A DNA stretch of 64,000 nucleotides from Variovorax fucosicus (lineage in GTDB: Bacteria; Pseudomonadota; Gammaproteobacteria; Burkholderiales; Burkholderiaceae_C): assembly GCF_030316825.1 (NCBI RefSeq), contig NZ_JASZYU010000001.1, positions 558,001 to 622,000 on the forward strand, given 5' to 3'. A model generated the notes under the pieces. It was not told the DNA's origin and did not search any database. It saw only the letters and a program-made list of their open reading frames with translations. Made by a program: the position numbers and the translations under genes. Positions within the stretch are counted from its first letter, which is position 1, and every line of letters begins with the position of its first letter. This document shows, piece after piece, positions 18,322 through 26,630 of the stretch.

Positions 18322-19803
18322 ATGGAATCTACAGAACCACTTTTGTCGATCCAGCTGTGCATCCCCGCGCCGGGTTCGCGCACGCGGGTGCGCGAACTCC
18401 ATCGGCAGTTGAGGGCCGCAATCCTCAGCGGTCGACTGGCGGCGGGACTGCGGCTGCCTGCCACCCGCGCACTCGCCTTATCGCTTGGCGTCGGGCGCAA
18501 CACGGTCGTTGCCGCCTATGACCTGTTGCTGGGCGAGGGCTACGTCGAGGCCGTGCCGGGCTCCGGCCATCGGGTGGCTGCGCTGGTTGCTCGGCGCACA
18601 GCCACCACGGCGTTGCGCCGCACCGCGACGGAGCCGATGCTGCAGCAGCGCCTGGCCCCGGCATACCGCGGCCTCGTTGGCAGCGCGGATCGTGAGCAGG
18701 ATGGTGCGTTGCCATATGACTTCCGGCTCGGCGTGCCGGAGAAGACCTCCGTGCATTTCGACGTTTGGCGCCGGTTGTCGGCGCGCAACCTGCGTTCGCT
18801 CGGCCGGCGCGAGGTAGGCTACGGGCCGCCGCGCGGACAGCCGTCACTGCGCGAAGCGATTGCTGCCCATGTGTCGCTGACACGCGCCGTGGCCTGCCAT
18901 GCAGACGATGTGCTGGTCACTGCCGGTGCGCAGCAGGCGTTCGACCTGCTGGCGCGCGTGCTGGTCACACCGGGGAAGTCGGTCGTCGCGGTCGAGCACC
19001 CCGGCTACCCACCCACCCGCATCGCCTTCGAGGCGGCCGGGGCCCGGATCGCAAGGGTGCCGGTGGACGAAGAAGGCCTGGTGGTCGACAAGCTGCCGCG
19101 AGAGACGCGCGTGATCTGCGTGACGCCTTCGCACCAGTTTCCGCTTGGTTGCGCGCTCTCTCCGCGCCGCCGCGTCGAGTTGCTGGCGTTTGCCGAACGC
19201 CACGGGGCGGTGATCGTCGAGGACGACTATGACGGCGAGTTTCGCTACGACAGCCGCGCGCTCGACGCATTGCAAACGCTGGATCAAAGCGGGTCGGTGT
19301 TCTTCGTCGGCACCTTTTCCAAGAGCCTGTTCCCGGCCCTGCGCCTGGGTTTCGTCGTCGCCCCTGCCTGGGCCATGCTGCCGCTGGTGGTGGCGAAAGA
19401 GCGCGCCGACTCGCACTGCAACTTGCTGGCGCAAGAGACGCTCGCCGCCTTCATCGCCGAAGGCCATCTTGCGCGCCATGTGCGGCAGATGCGTGGGCTG
19501 TATGCACAGCGGCGCGGTCTCCTGCTGGCGCAGTTGGCTCGCGACTTCGAACCGTGGCTCGAGCCGCTGCCGGGAACGGCGGGTCTGCACCTTGCAGCGC
19601 GTGCGAAGCGGGACCTTGATGTCGAGCACTTGGTCCGACAGGCGCGCCAGATAGGGGTCGGCGTGTCTTCGATCGCCGACTACGGCGCGGGCTTGACACT
19701 GCCGCGCGGGCTCTTGTTCGGCTTCGGTGCGCTCGAGGCAGCACGCATCCATACTGGTTTGGATCGATTGCGATCGTTGTTCGCGAAGCTGCCGCCTCGT
19801 TGA
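18322..19803 (+). CDS. MocR/PdxR-like GntR regulator with aminotransferase domain
   Basis: A 493-residue fusion. Seen: N-terminal GntR winged helix (residues about 15-80: VRELHRQLRAAILSGRL, then LPATRALALSLGVGRNTVV) and a C-terminal class I aminotransferase-like domain with GYGPPRGQPSLREAIA, the PLP-lysine in GTFSKSLFPALRLG, and DDYDGEFRY. Family knowledge: MocR regulators use PLP or amino-compound adducts as signals and usually control a neighbouring gene. An imperfect inverted repeat TGGACC-N6-GATCCA at 18298-18315 lies just upstream. The divergent cupin gene is the nearest candidate target. Confidence 0.95.
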   Translation: MESTEPLLSIQLCIPAPGSRTRVRELHRQLRAAILSGRLAAGLRLPATRALALSLGVGRNTVVAAYDLLLGEGYVEAVPGSGHRVAALVARRTATTALRRTATEPMLQQRLAPAYRGLVGSADREQDGALPYDFRLGVPEKTSVHFDVWRRLSARNLRSLGRREVGYGPPRGQPSLREAIAAHVSLTRAVACHADDVLVTAGAQQAFDLLARVLVTPGKSVVAVEHPGYPPTRIAFEAAGARIARVPVDEEGLVVDKLPRETRVICVTPSHQFPLGCALSPRRRVELLAFAERHGAVIVEDDYDGEFRYDSRALDALQTLDQSGSVFFVGTFSKSLFPALRLGFVVAPAWAMLPLVVAKERADSHCNLLAQETLAAFIAEGHLARHVRQMRGLYAQRRGLLLAQLARDFEPWLEPLPGTAGLHLAARAKRDLDVEHLVRQARQIGVGVSSIADYGAGLTLPRGLLFGFGALEAARIHTGLDRLRSLFAKLPPR

Positions 19804-19846
19804 CCGAAGGCAAAGCCAGATAGTTGAACGAGCTCAGCCTATCCTC

Positions 19847-20761
19847 TCACCGGCGACGGGCGGAACCGTATGGCGCGAACACTTCCACCGTCCAGTCGAC
19901 AAAGGCGCGCAGCTTGGCGCTCGGGTGCCGGCTGGACGGGTAGGCTACCGACACGGGCATCGGCGGCGGTTCCCAGTCGGCCAGCAACTCGACCAGCGCC
20001 CCGCTCTCGACGTGCGACTGCGCCATGAAGGCAAAGGTCTGCGCCACGCCGAGCCCGGTCAGCAGCGCCGTCAGATGGGCCGTGCTTTCGTTGACCGCGA
20101 TGGTGGCATGCCCATTGATCTCGAAGCGCTCGTCGCCGCGCTCGTAGCGCGGCGGAATGTAGCGCCCCGTACGCGACGAGAAATAGCTCACCACCCGGTG
20201 CCCGTCGAGCAAGTCGGCAGGCGTCCCGGGCACTCCGTGGCGCTTCAGGTAGTCGGGCGTTGCGCAGGTCATGTAGGGCATCTGCGCGACGCGGCGCGCC
20301 ACCAGCGACGGGTCGCTCAGCACGCCCCCGCGGAGCACGCAATCCACCCCTTCGCCGATCAGGTGGACCGACCGGTCGCCCACGCCGAGCTCGAGCAGGA
20401 TGTCGGGGTAGCGCGCGTGGAACGCCGGCAGCCTGGGAATGAGGATTCGGTTGGCCAGCGAGGAGCCGATGTCCACACGCAGACGGCCTTTGGGACGGGT
20501 CTGTGCATTCGTGACATCGGCCTCTATGTCGTCGATCTCGGCCAGCACCCGCGAGATGCGCTCGTAGTAGGCCGCGCCTTCCGGCGTCACCGTGACACGG
20601 CGCGTTGTCCGCTGCAGCAGCTTCACACGCAAGTGGCTCTCGAGTTGCTGAACCAGCTTGGTCACGCTGGGCTTCGGCATCTGCAGCAAATCCGCCGCCC
20701 GCGTGAAGGTGCCGGCTTCGACGACCCGGGCGAACACGCGCATGGCTGCGATCTGGTCCAT
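19847..20761 (-). CDS. LysR family transcriptional regulator
   Basis: A 304-residue LysR protein of the CrgA/AaeR-like branch. Seen: start MDQIAAMRVFARVVEAGTF, helix-turn-helix with PKPSVTKLVQQLESHL, then the effector domain with GRLRVDIGSSLANRILIP and the GVDCVLRGG loop. The frame is open to 20881 but ATG 20761 begins the conserved start. Divergent from the Ohr/OsmC gene at 20968 and the SDR after it, which are probable targets. Confidence 0.93.
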   Translation of the reverse strand: MDQIAAMRVFARVVEAGTFTRAADLLQMPKPSVTKLVQQLESHLRVKLLQRTTRRVTVTPEGAAYYERISRVLAEIDDIEADVTNAQTRPKGRLRVDIGSSLANRILIPRLPAFHARYPDILLELGVGDRSVHLIGEGVDCVLRGGVLSDPSLVARRVAQMPYMTCATPDYLKRHGVPGTPADLLDGHRVVSYFSSRTGRYIPPRYERGDERFEINGHATIAVNESTAHLTALLTGLGVAQTFAFMAQSHVESGALVELLADWEPPPMPVSVAYPSSRHPSAKLRAFVDWTVEVFAPYGSARRR

Positions 20762-20768
20762 CGCCGGA

Positions 20769-20789
20769 TTATTGGCCAACTGGAAATAA
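20769..20789. promoter_or_regulatory. LysR-type site candidate TTATT-N11-AATAA
   Basis: Short dyad TTATT...AATAA with an 11-nt centre, fitting the T-N11-A pattern of LysR operators. It ends 8 bp from the LysR start codon in the LysR/ohr divergent gap. Arms are only 5 bp, so support is modest. Confidence 0.35.
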
Positions 20790-20967
20790 ACATGTCCCGC
20801 ACACCATCTTGGTCGCCGCAGGGTCCGACCCGACACTTCATGCCATCGCCACTCACCTCCCGTTCCCGGCAAGCGATCCACGCCCTATCGCGATGCCAAT
20901 GGCGCACGACGCACACAAGCGTCTGCACTCCGATGACAGGGCCAACCAAACCGAAAAGGAAATCGAA

Positions 20968-21435
20968 ATGACCACCAAAATCCAAACCGTGCTGATGACG
21001 GGCAAGACCCATACGACGGCCAGCCGCCATGAGGGCGCCCCGCGCGGCGATGAGCGCGTCGACATCCAGATGTCAACGCCTGGCAAGGCCGGCAACGAAA
21101 TCGTGCTCAAAGCGATCCAGTTGCATCCGACCGCGGAGCAGTTGTTCGCTGGAGCCTGGTCCGCCTGCTACACCGGCGCACTGGGCGTCGCAGCCAAGGC
21201 GAAGAAGGTGGCGCTGCCCTCCGACATGTCGGTCGACATCGAAGTGGATCTCGGCCAGACCGGCGGCGCGTACTTCATCCAGGCCCGGATCGATGTGCGC
21301 ATGCCCGGCGTTGCACACGACGTGGCAGAAGCCATCGCGCATGCAGCGCATCAGATGTGCCCTTATTCGAAGGCGGTTCACGGCAACATCGACGTCGTTA
21401 CGAACGTCGTTGCCGCGGAAGCGCTGGCAGCGTAA
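20968..21435 (+). CDS. Ohr/OsmC family organic hydroperoxide resistance protein
   Basis: A 155-residue peroxidase of the Ohr subgroup. Seen: first catalytic Cys in GAWSACYTGALG and second in HQMCPYSKAVHGNID, the usual Cys pair that reduces organic hydroperoxides. ATG 20968 follows AAAAGGAAATCGAA; the upstream in-frame ATG at 20809 lies in the promoter region. Divergent from a LysR gene rather than the more usual OhrR, and followed by an SDR 84 bp downstream, possibly cotranscribed. Confidence 0.9.
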   Translation: MTTKIQTVLMTGKTHTTASRHEGAPRGDERVDIQMSTPGKAGNEIVLKAIQLHPTAEQLFAGAWSACYTGALGVAAKAKKVALPSDMSVDIEVDLGQTGGAYFIQARIDVRMPGVAHDVAEAIAHAAHQMCPYSKAVHGNIDVVTNVVAAEALAA

Positions 21436-21519
21436 TACCTCGGCCTAATAAAAGGAACCGAACCTCGCTGTCGACTCGACAGCGAGTGCAACAAACCACT
21501 CACCTTCTCGGAGAACAGC

Positions 21520-22269
21520 ATGTCCAAACCCCTCGCCAACAAGGTCGCCCTCGTCACTGGCGGTTCACGCGGCATCGGTGCCGCCATCGCGCGCCGCTTG
21601 GCGCACGACGGCGCCGATGTCGCCATCAGCTATTCGGCCTCCGCCGACCGCGCAGAGACGCTGGTCAAGGAACTGAAGGATCTGGGCGCCCGCGCCGCAG
21701 CCTTTCAGGCCGACCAAGCCGACCCACTGCAGGTCGAAGCGCTGGTAAACAACACCGCTCGCCGTTTCGGCAAGCTCGACATCCTCGTCAACAACGCCGG
21801 CGTATTCGTGGTCGGCCAGGTCGGCGCGCCCGACAGCGACGTCGCCGCCCTGGAACGCCAGTTCGCCATCAACGTCGGCGGCGTGGCCGCTGCCGTGCGT
21901 GCTGCAGTGCCGCTCATCAGCGACCACGGTCGCATCATCTCGATTGGCTCCGGCGCCGCCGATCGCACGCCCTGGCCCGGTGTGGCCGACTATTCGGCGA
22001 CGAAGTCAGCAGTGTCCGCCTACACCCGCGGCTGGGCGCGCGACCTCGCCCCGCGCGGCATCACCGTCAACACCGTGCAGCCAGGCTCGATCGACACAGA
22101 GATGAACCCGCAGGACGGCGACTTCGCCGCCGTGCAGAAGGCAGCCATTCCGCTTGGCCGCTATGGCCGGCCCGAAGAGATCGCGGCCGCGGTAGCTTTC
22201 CTCGCAGGCCCCGACGCCAGCTTCGTCACGGGCATTTCACTCGACGTCGACGGAGGAGCTGCGGCGTGA
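21520..22269 (+). CDS. SDR family oxidoreductase
   Basis: A 249-residue short-chain dehydrogenase. Seen: VTGGSRGIGAAIAR cofactor motif, NNAGV, catalytic Ser in SIGSGAAD, Tyr and Lys in YSATKSAV, and the SLDVDGG end, all of the FabG/glucose-dehydrogenase-like group. ATG 21520 follows TCTCGGAGAACAGC. Follows the Ohr gene and probably belongs to the same LysR-controlled unit. Confidence 0.9.
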   Translation: MSKPLANKVALVTGGSRGIGAAIARRLAHDGADVAISYSASADRAETLVKELKDLGARAAAFQADQADPLQVEALVNNTARRFGKLDILVNNAGVFVVGQVGAPDSDVAALERQFAINVGGVAAAVRAAVPLISDHGRIISIGSGAADRTPWPGVADYSATKSAVSAYTRGWARDLAPRGITVNTVQPGSIDTEMNPQDGDFAAVQKAAIPLGRYGRPEEIAAAVAFLAGPDASFVTGISLDVDGGAAA

Positions 22270-22354
22270 TCGCCAAACTCGGCCATGGCAGGGGTGAAAC
22301 TCAAAGTCTGTCGGAATAGCAAACATGGCTTCTCGGGATCGCCGCACAGATAGC

Positions 22355-23278
22355 CTAGCCCCTGGCTCCCGCCCCGCTCCTCGAATCGGGTCGAGCCTGT
22401 GCGCGCAACCACTCGGCCACCGCTCGCACCGGCGCCGAGGTCGGCCTGTCGGCGTACATGGCCAGGTGATAGGTATGCCCGTCGATCACGGGGCCGAATG
22501 GCTGCACAAGATGGCCGGCTTCCAGTTCCTCGGCGACCAGCGCGAGGCTGACCAGCGCGATACCGTGGCCGGCAACGGCAGCCTGTATCGCGTGGCCCTC
22601 GTCGGAGAAGCGAAGCTGACCCACTTGTGACGGCCGGCGGCGTCGCGCCGCCGCGAACCAGCGCTCCCACGTGGGATTTTCCGGCTGGACGTGCTTCCAG
22701 TCGAAACGGATCAGCGGCACGCGAGCCAGGTCGTCCGGCGACAGCACGCCCAGCCGCGGATTCGCCACTGGCGCGAACCGGTCGGTGAACAGGGGCTCGA
22801 TCGCGAGACCGGGATAAGGCCCGCGGCCATAGCGAATCGCGATGTCGATCTCGGTCGATCGCAGGTCGACGACGTCGTCGGTCGCCTGCAGCTGCAAGTC
22901 GATATCGGGATGCCGGTGCCGGAAGTCGGCCATGCGCGGCACCAGCCACTTCACGGTGAAGGCACTGGTGGCGGAGATGCTCACCTGCGCCCGCATCCGT
23001 TGCTGCGTCAGGCGCACCAGCGTCGACTCGAACGCATCAAAGCCGTCGCGCAGCACGGGGTAGAGCTGCCCGCCCGCATCGGTGAGCGCGACTTTGCGTA
23101 CCTGTCGATCGAACAGCGCCAGCCCTGTCTGCGCCTCCAGCGCGCGGATCTGGTGGCTGATGGCGGTCGGCGTGACAGCCAGCTCCTCGGCGGCGGCCTT
23201 GAAGCTGCCCAGGCGCGCGGCGGCCTCGAACGCGCGAAGCGCGGAGAGCGGAAGCGATCGACGTTGCAGAAGCGGCAT
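22355..23278 (-). CDS. LysR family transcriptional regulator (GcvA-like)
   Basis: A 307-residue LysR protein. Seen: LPLSALRAFEAAARLGSF, then AVTPTAISHQIRALEAQTG in the recognition helix and GLALFDRQVRKV, characteristic of the GcvA branch; effector domain begins near VSISATSAFTVKWLVPRM. Divergent from the RidA-type gene at 23430. A 7-bp inverted repeat sits just upstream of its start codon. Confidence 0.93.
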   Translation of the reverse strand: MPLLQRRSLPLSALRAFEAAARLGSFKAAAEELAVTPTAISHQIRALEAQTGLALFDRQVRKVALTDAGGQLYPVLRDGFDAFESTLVRLTQQRMRAQVSISATSAFTVKWLVPRMADFRHRHPDIDLQLQATDDVVDLRSTEIDIAIRYGRGPYPGLAIEPLFTDRFAPVANPRLGVLSPDDLARVPLIRFDWKHVQPENPTWERWFAAARRRRPSQVGQLRFSDEGHAIQAAVAGHGIALVSLALVAEELEAGHLVQPFGPVIDGHTYHLAMYADRPTSAPVRAVAEWLRAQARPDSRSGAGARG

Positions 23279-23286
23279 GGACAGAT

Positions 23287-23305
23287 AGATGAGATCTACT
23301 CATCT
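23287..23305. promoter_or_regulatory. Inverted repeat AGATGAG-ATCTA-CTCATCT
   Basis: Perfect 7-bp arms with a 5-nt centre, 9 bp upstream of the LysR start codon at 23278. The position fits an autoregulatory operator of that LysR protein. Confidence 0.5.
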
Positions 23306-23312
23306 TATAGCT

Positions 23313-23330
23313 GACAAATGAACCTTTGTC
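23313..23330. promoter_or_regulatory. Inverted repeat GACAAA-TGAACC-TTTGTC
   Basis: Perfect 6-bp arms with a 6-nt centre in the LysR/RidA divergent gap, 8 bp beyond the other inverted repeat. It may be a second regulator contact or a promoter-proximal element for the RidA gene. Confidence 0.35.
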
Positions 23331-23429
23331 GCGCGCTGCGCGAATCCCTATCGTGAGAGCACAGATCGGCCATTCGCCAACCTCCCGCCCTTCAACCCTT
23401 GGCCCTTCATGAATGAAGGAATTCGCACC

Positions 23430-23825
23430 ATGCTGGAACGCGTCATCACCCGCCCCGACAACTACGAACCCTTCCTGCTCTCGCAGGGCATCCGGTTCGG
23501 CAATTTGCTGTTCATCTCCGGCCAGGCAGGCGCCGCCGATGACGGCAAGATCGTCGCGGGCGGCTTCCTCGCGCAAGGCGAGCAGGCCTTCGCCAATCTG
23601 CGACGCGCACTGGAAGCCGGCGGCTCGAGCCTGAATGACGTGATCAAGGTCACGATCTTCGTGACCGACATGGCGCATTTCGAGGATGTGGTGGCCCTGC
23701 GTCGCCGGTTCTTCTCGCCCCCCTACCCGGCCGACACGATCGCCGAGATCAAGGCGCTCTACGACCCCCGCGCAATGATCGAGATCGAGGCGGTCGCCGC
23801 TGTGCGTCAGCCGAAGGGGCGATGA
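23430..23825 (+). CDS. RidA family protein
   Basis: A 131-residue YjgF/YER057c/UK114 protein. Seen: LFISGQAGAADDGKIV, QAFANLRRALEAGGSSLNDVIKVT and the end with PRAMIEIEAVAAV. In canonical RidA an Arg in the R-x-x-(V/I)E segment is needed for deaminating enamine/imine intermediates; here Arg is present in DPRAMIEIEA. ATG 23430 follows GAAGGAATTC; ATG 23409 lacks such a site. It stands divergent from the LysR gene. Confidence 0.88.
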   Translation: MLERVITRPDNYEPFLLSQGIRFGNLLFISGQAGAADDGKIVAGGFLAQGEQAFANLRRALEAGGSSLNDVIKVTIFVTDMAHFEDVVALRRRFFSPPYPADTIAEIKALYDPRAMIEIEAVAAVRQPKGR

Positions 23826-23910
23826 CTGCTCCCGAGGTCTCGCCGCGCATGGCACAGCGCTTGCGTGCAGCTCCCTCGGATAACATTCACGCAATCGGGC
23901 CGCCGCCTCC

Positions 23911-25029
23911 ATGGGCTTCCATCGTGGACGGCTTCCCTGGACAAGGTCTTTGAATTTGGACACCGTGAGCGCTTTCGCCGAACTGGGGTTGGCACCCGAT
24001 GCGACCGAGCACGAGGTGAAGGCGGCATGGCGCCGGCTCGCCTCGCATTGGCATCCGGATCGCAATGACAGCGCCGGTGCTGTTGCCAAGATGCAGCGCA
24101 TCAACCAGGCAATCGAGGAGATCCGCCGCGCCGGATTCGGTGCCCGGGCGAACGCCGATGTCGACACGCCCGGCGCACCCGACAACAACACCCCCGATGG
24201 ATTCGACGCCGACCAGGCTACGACGGCATCCCGCGCGGCCGACACGCAACGGCAGCGCCGGCCGCTGCACCGCAAGGTCAGGATGACGCTGGAGGAAGCG
24301 GCCGTCGGATGCATCAAGGTGCTGCGGGGCAAGGTCACCGACATCTGCGCCACCTGCGCGGGCGCCGGGCACCAGGTGCTGGGCGGGAATTGCGCTCGGT
24401 GCGGGGGGTCAGGCGCGATCCCGAAGCGCTCCTTTTTCGGATGGCCCGCCGGTGTGACCGAGTGCGAGGCCTGCTTGGGCGGCGGCATCGCGAGGCAGCC
24501 GTGCGCGACGTGCGGCGGAGTCGGCAAGATGGCGCCGCGCGGCTACAAGATGAACGTGCGCATTCCGCACGGCGTGCGCGATGGCGATTTGCTCCATGTC
24601 GACGGACGGCGCGTGCGCGCCGAAGGCCCTCCCGCCGATGTCGAGATTCGCGTCGAGGTATCGGAGCACGCATTCTTCAAGCTCGACGACGACGGCACCA
24701 TTCGGTGCGAGATGCCGGTCGACGGATTCGCATGGATCGCCAATCGGCAGGTCAAGGTGCCGACCGTCACCGGCTTGCAAGCGCTGCAGCTGAGCCGCGA
24801 CCAGCTGTCTTACCGCTTGAAGGGCCAGGGCTTCCCGGTGCAGCGCCGCGGCCCGCGTGGCGACCATCTGGTCACGTTGGTGCCCATATTTCCGCAACAG
24901 CTCAGCACCGACCAGCAGATCCTGCTCGACCAGCTCTCGGCCACCAGTTCGGGCGCTGGCGGCGAAGCATTGGACGACCGCCTTCGCGCATGGAATCGGG
25001 GGCTACGCGCCTGGGAACGAGGCCTTTAG
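23911..25029 (+). CDS. DnaJ-like co-chaperone with J domain and zinc fingers
   Basis: A protein of up to 372 residues. Seen: an N-terminal J domain with the Hsp70-stimulating tripeptide in HWHPDR, then four CxxCxGxG-type repeats (CATCAGAG, CARCGGSG, CEACLGGG, CATCGGVG) and a C-terminal substrate-binding part (VRIPHGVRDGDLLHVDG). The Gly/Phe-rich linker of housekeeping DnaJ is replaced by an Asp/Thr/Ala-rich stretch. Probably an accessory Hsp40. The start is unsure: ATG 23911, TTG 23950 and GTG 23965 are all in frame before the J domain. Its last 27 bp overlap the convergent gene at 25003. Confidence 0.85.
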   Translation: MGFHRGRLPWTRSLNLDTVSAFAELGLAPDATEHEVKAAWRRLASHWHPDRNDSAGAVAKMQRINQAIEEIRRAGFGARANADVDTPGAPDNNTPDGFDADQATTASRAADTQRQRRPLHRKVRMTLEEAAVGCIKVLRGKVTDICATCAGAGHQVLGGNCARCGGSGAIPKRSFFGWPAGVTECEACLGGGIARQPCATCGGVGKMAPRGYKMNVRIPHGVRDGDLLHVDGRRVRAEGPPADVEIRVEVSEHAFFKLDDDGTIRCEMPVDGFAWIANRQVKVPTVTGLQALQLSRDQLSYRLKGQGFPVQRRGPRGDHLVTLVPIFPQQLSTDQQILLDQLSATSSGAGGEALDDRLRAWNRGLRAWERGL

Positions 25030-25737
25030 AGGGCGGTGGCCCAGCACTCCCGCCGTCATTCGCACGAATGACGGCAGACCTTGCACGAGGAAGGCGCCAG
25101 TGTCGCGCGCGAGGCGCCAACCGGAAAAGCCTGAGCGGAGGTCGCAGCGGCACAGCGCCCACCAGCAGCGCAGCACGTCGAGCGAGAGGAAGGTCGCAGC
25201 CAAGCCGAGCGCGAGCGAGTTGCGCGCGCGCCCAATCCCATGGTGCGCCGCCACGTCGGCCGCGACGTGGCCGTGCGCGATTTCCTCGCGCGCGTGCCAA
25301 CGCCACATGCGGGAGTGAGCGGAGTCATCGTCCGGCAGCAGGTCGGGATGCGCCAGGATCTCGCGTGACAGCACGATCGTCAGGTGCTCGAAGGCCACGA
25401 CCAGCGCCAATCGCATCGTCAAGCTGCACTTTGCGATCTCGTCGGTGACGCGCTTCGCGCGCTCGGCTGCCGGCGCCGCACCGGGAGTGGCTTTGATCAG
25501 CGCAGCGTTGTAGCGATCATGGGCACGCTGATGCGCGCGTTCTTCGCGAATCAACCGGCTGACTTCAGCATGCAACGCATCGCTCGCGCAGCCGCCAGCG
25601 CCGCGCTGCCATTCCTCGATCGTCGCGATGACGAAGGATTCACCGGTTGGCAAGATCAGCGACAGCGCGTCGAACAGGCGACTGCGGGGAATCGTGCGGT
25701 TCCAGATGACTGCCTCGCCGGGGGTTCGCGCCGTCAT
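25003..25737 (-). CDS. PF10118-type predicted metal-dependent hydrolase (ferritin-like diiron protein)
   Basis: A 244-residue protein whose layout matches the COG3687/PF10118 family (FDALSLILPTGESF at the N-terminus, WRWHAREEIAHGHVAADV later). Seen: a diiron-type ligand set Glu33, Glu66xxHis69, Glu117 and Glu152xxHis155. Despite the name hydrolase, this pattern resembles ferritin-like diiron oxygenases; that reading is inference. ATG 25737 overlaps the desaturase stop by ATGA, so it is translated with it. Likely role: modifying a lipid or acyl substrate together with the desaturase. A longer start at 25770 would lie inside the desaturase. Confidence 0.8.
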   Translation of the reverse strand: MTARTPGEAVIWNRTIPRSRLFDALSLILPTGESFVIATIEEWQRGAGGCASDALHAEVSRLIREERAHQRAHDRYNAALIKATPGAAPAAERAKRVTDEIAKCSLTMRLALVVAFEHLTIVLSREILAHPDLLPDDDSAHSRMWRWHAREEIAHGHVAADVAAHHGIGRARNSLALGLAATFLSLDVLRCWWALCRCDLRSGFSGWRLARDTGAFLVQGLPSFVRMTAGVLGHRPLKASFPGA

Positions 25738-26630
25738 GAGCCGGCCTTTGCGACGGTCGAGGTCGACCACAGGCGCGGCCCTTCGCGCAGCCAGCGCCGC
25801 GCGAAATCTGCATAGGCGAGCGGCGCGGCGGATGCGTCGTCACGCAGGCGGTCCGGGGCGGCGATCCACGCTGCATTGGGCTGGCGATGGTGCACGCTGT
25901 GCAGCGACCGATGCAGCATGATCCATCCCAGTCCGAACGGGAGCGTGACGTCATGAGCCAACTCGCCCGCAGCGCGCCGCGTGCCGGACGGCGCCACTGA
26001 GGTGCCGTAGTGCTCGGCCTGCGTCAGCGGAAAGTCGATCCACCCCGATATGCACAGCGGGATCGCATAGGCCCAGAAAAAAGCGTGCGGTGCAAGCCAG
26101 CAGGCCAGCGCGATCGCGGTCGCACACAGCAGCCACGAGACCGTCGACAGGCCATGCGCCGCTCGACGGTCCGCCGGCACAAGGCCGCCGCCCACGCGGT
26201 TGAGATGGAACGCGACCCAGAATACCTCCAGCGGAGCCAGTGCCCAGATCCAGCGCGTGCGCCAACTCAACGCGTACAAGCTGCCTTCCGGGTCGTCGTC
26301 GTTGCAGGTCGCGAGGTGGTGCTTGAAATGGAAGTAGCGGAATGCGGTGAAGTTCTCGCCGATCAAGGACGCACAGGCATTGCCGGCCAAGTCGTTCAGG
26401 CCCCGATGGCTCAGGAAGCTTCGATGCGCTGCAAGGTGCTTGACCTCCTGGCAGCCCAGCAGAAGCAAGGCCTGAACGACAGCCAGTGGCGCGACGATCC
26501 ACACCGAGCGGATCGTCGCCAGCAGGGTGGTGTTGACGACGACGGCGAGCAGGAACAGCCCGCCAGCCAGGTCGCAGGCGAGTCGCTGGCCCGTCGCCGG
26601 GGCCATCGCTGTCGTGCGACCCGAGCTCAC
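25734..26630 (-). CDS. Membrane fatty acid desaturase family protein
   Basis: A 298-residue integral membrane enzyme. Seen: the three histidine boxes of the desaturase/hydroxylase superfamily, His65xxxHis69 (HLAAH), His101xxHis104His105 (HFKHH) and His244xxHis247His248 (HSVHH), plus EHYG near residue 206; hydrophobic spans at about 22-40, 45-60, 125-143, 163-180 and 183-200. Family knowledge: diiron oxygen-dependent desaturation or hydroxylation of lipid-linked chains or carotenoids. ATGA overlaps at both ends tie it to the GNAT-like gene upstream and the diiron gene downstream. Confidence 0.88.
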   Translation of the reverse strand: MSSGRTTAMAPATGQRLACDLAGGLFLLAVVVNTTLLATIRSVWIVAPLAVVQALLLLGCQEVKHLAAHRSFLSHRGLNDLAGNACASLIGENFTAFRYFHFKHHLATCNDDDPEGSLYALSWRTRWIWALAPLEVFWVAFHLNRVGGGLVPADRRAAHGLSTVSWLLCATAIALACWLAPHAFFWAYAIPLCISGWIDFPLTQAEHYGTSVAPSGTRRAAGELAHDVTLPFGLGWIMLHRSLHSVHHRQPNAAWIAAPDRLRDDASAAPLAYADFARRWLREGPRLWSTSTVAKAGS

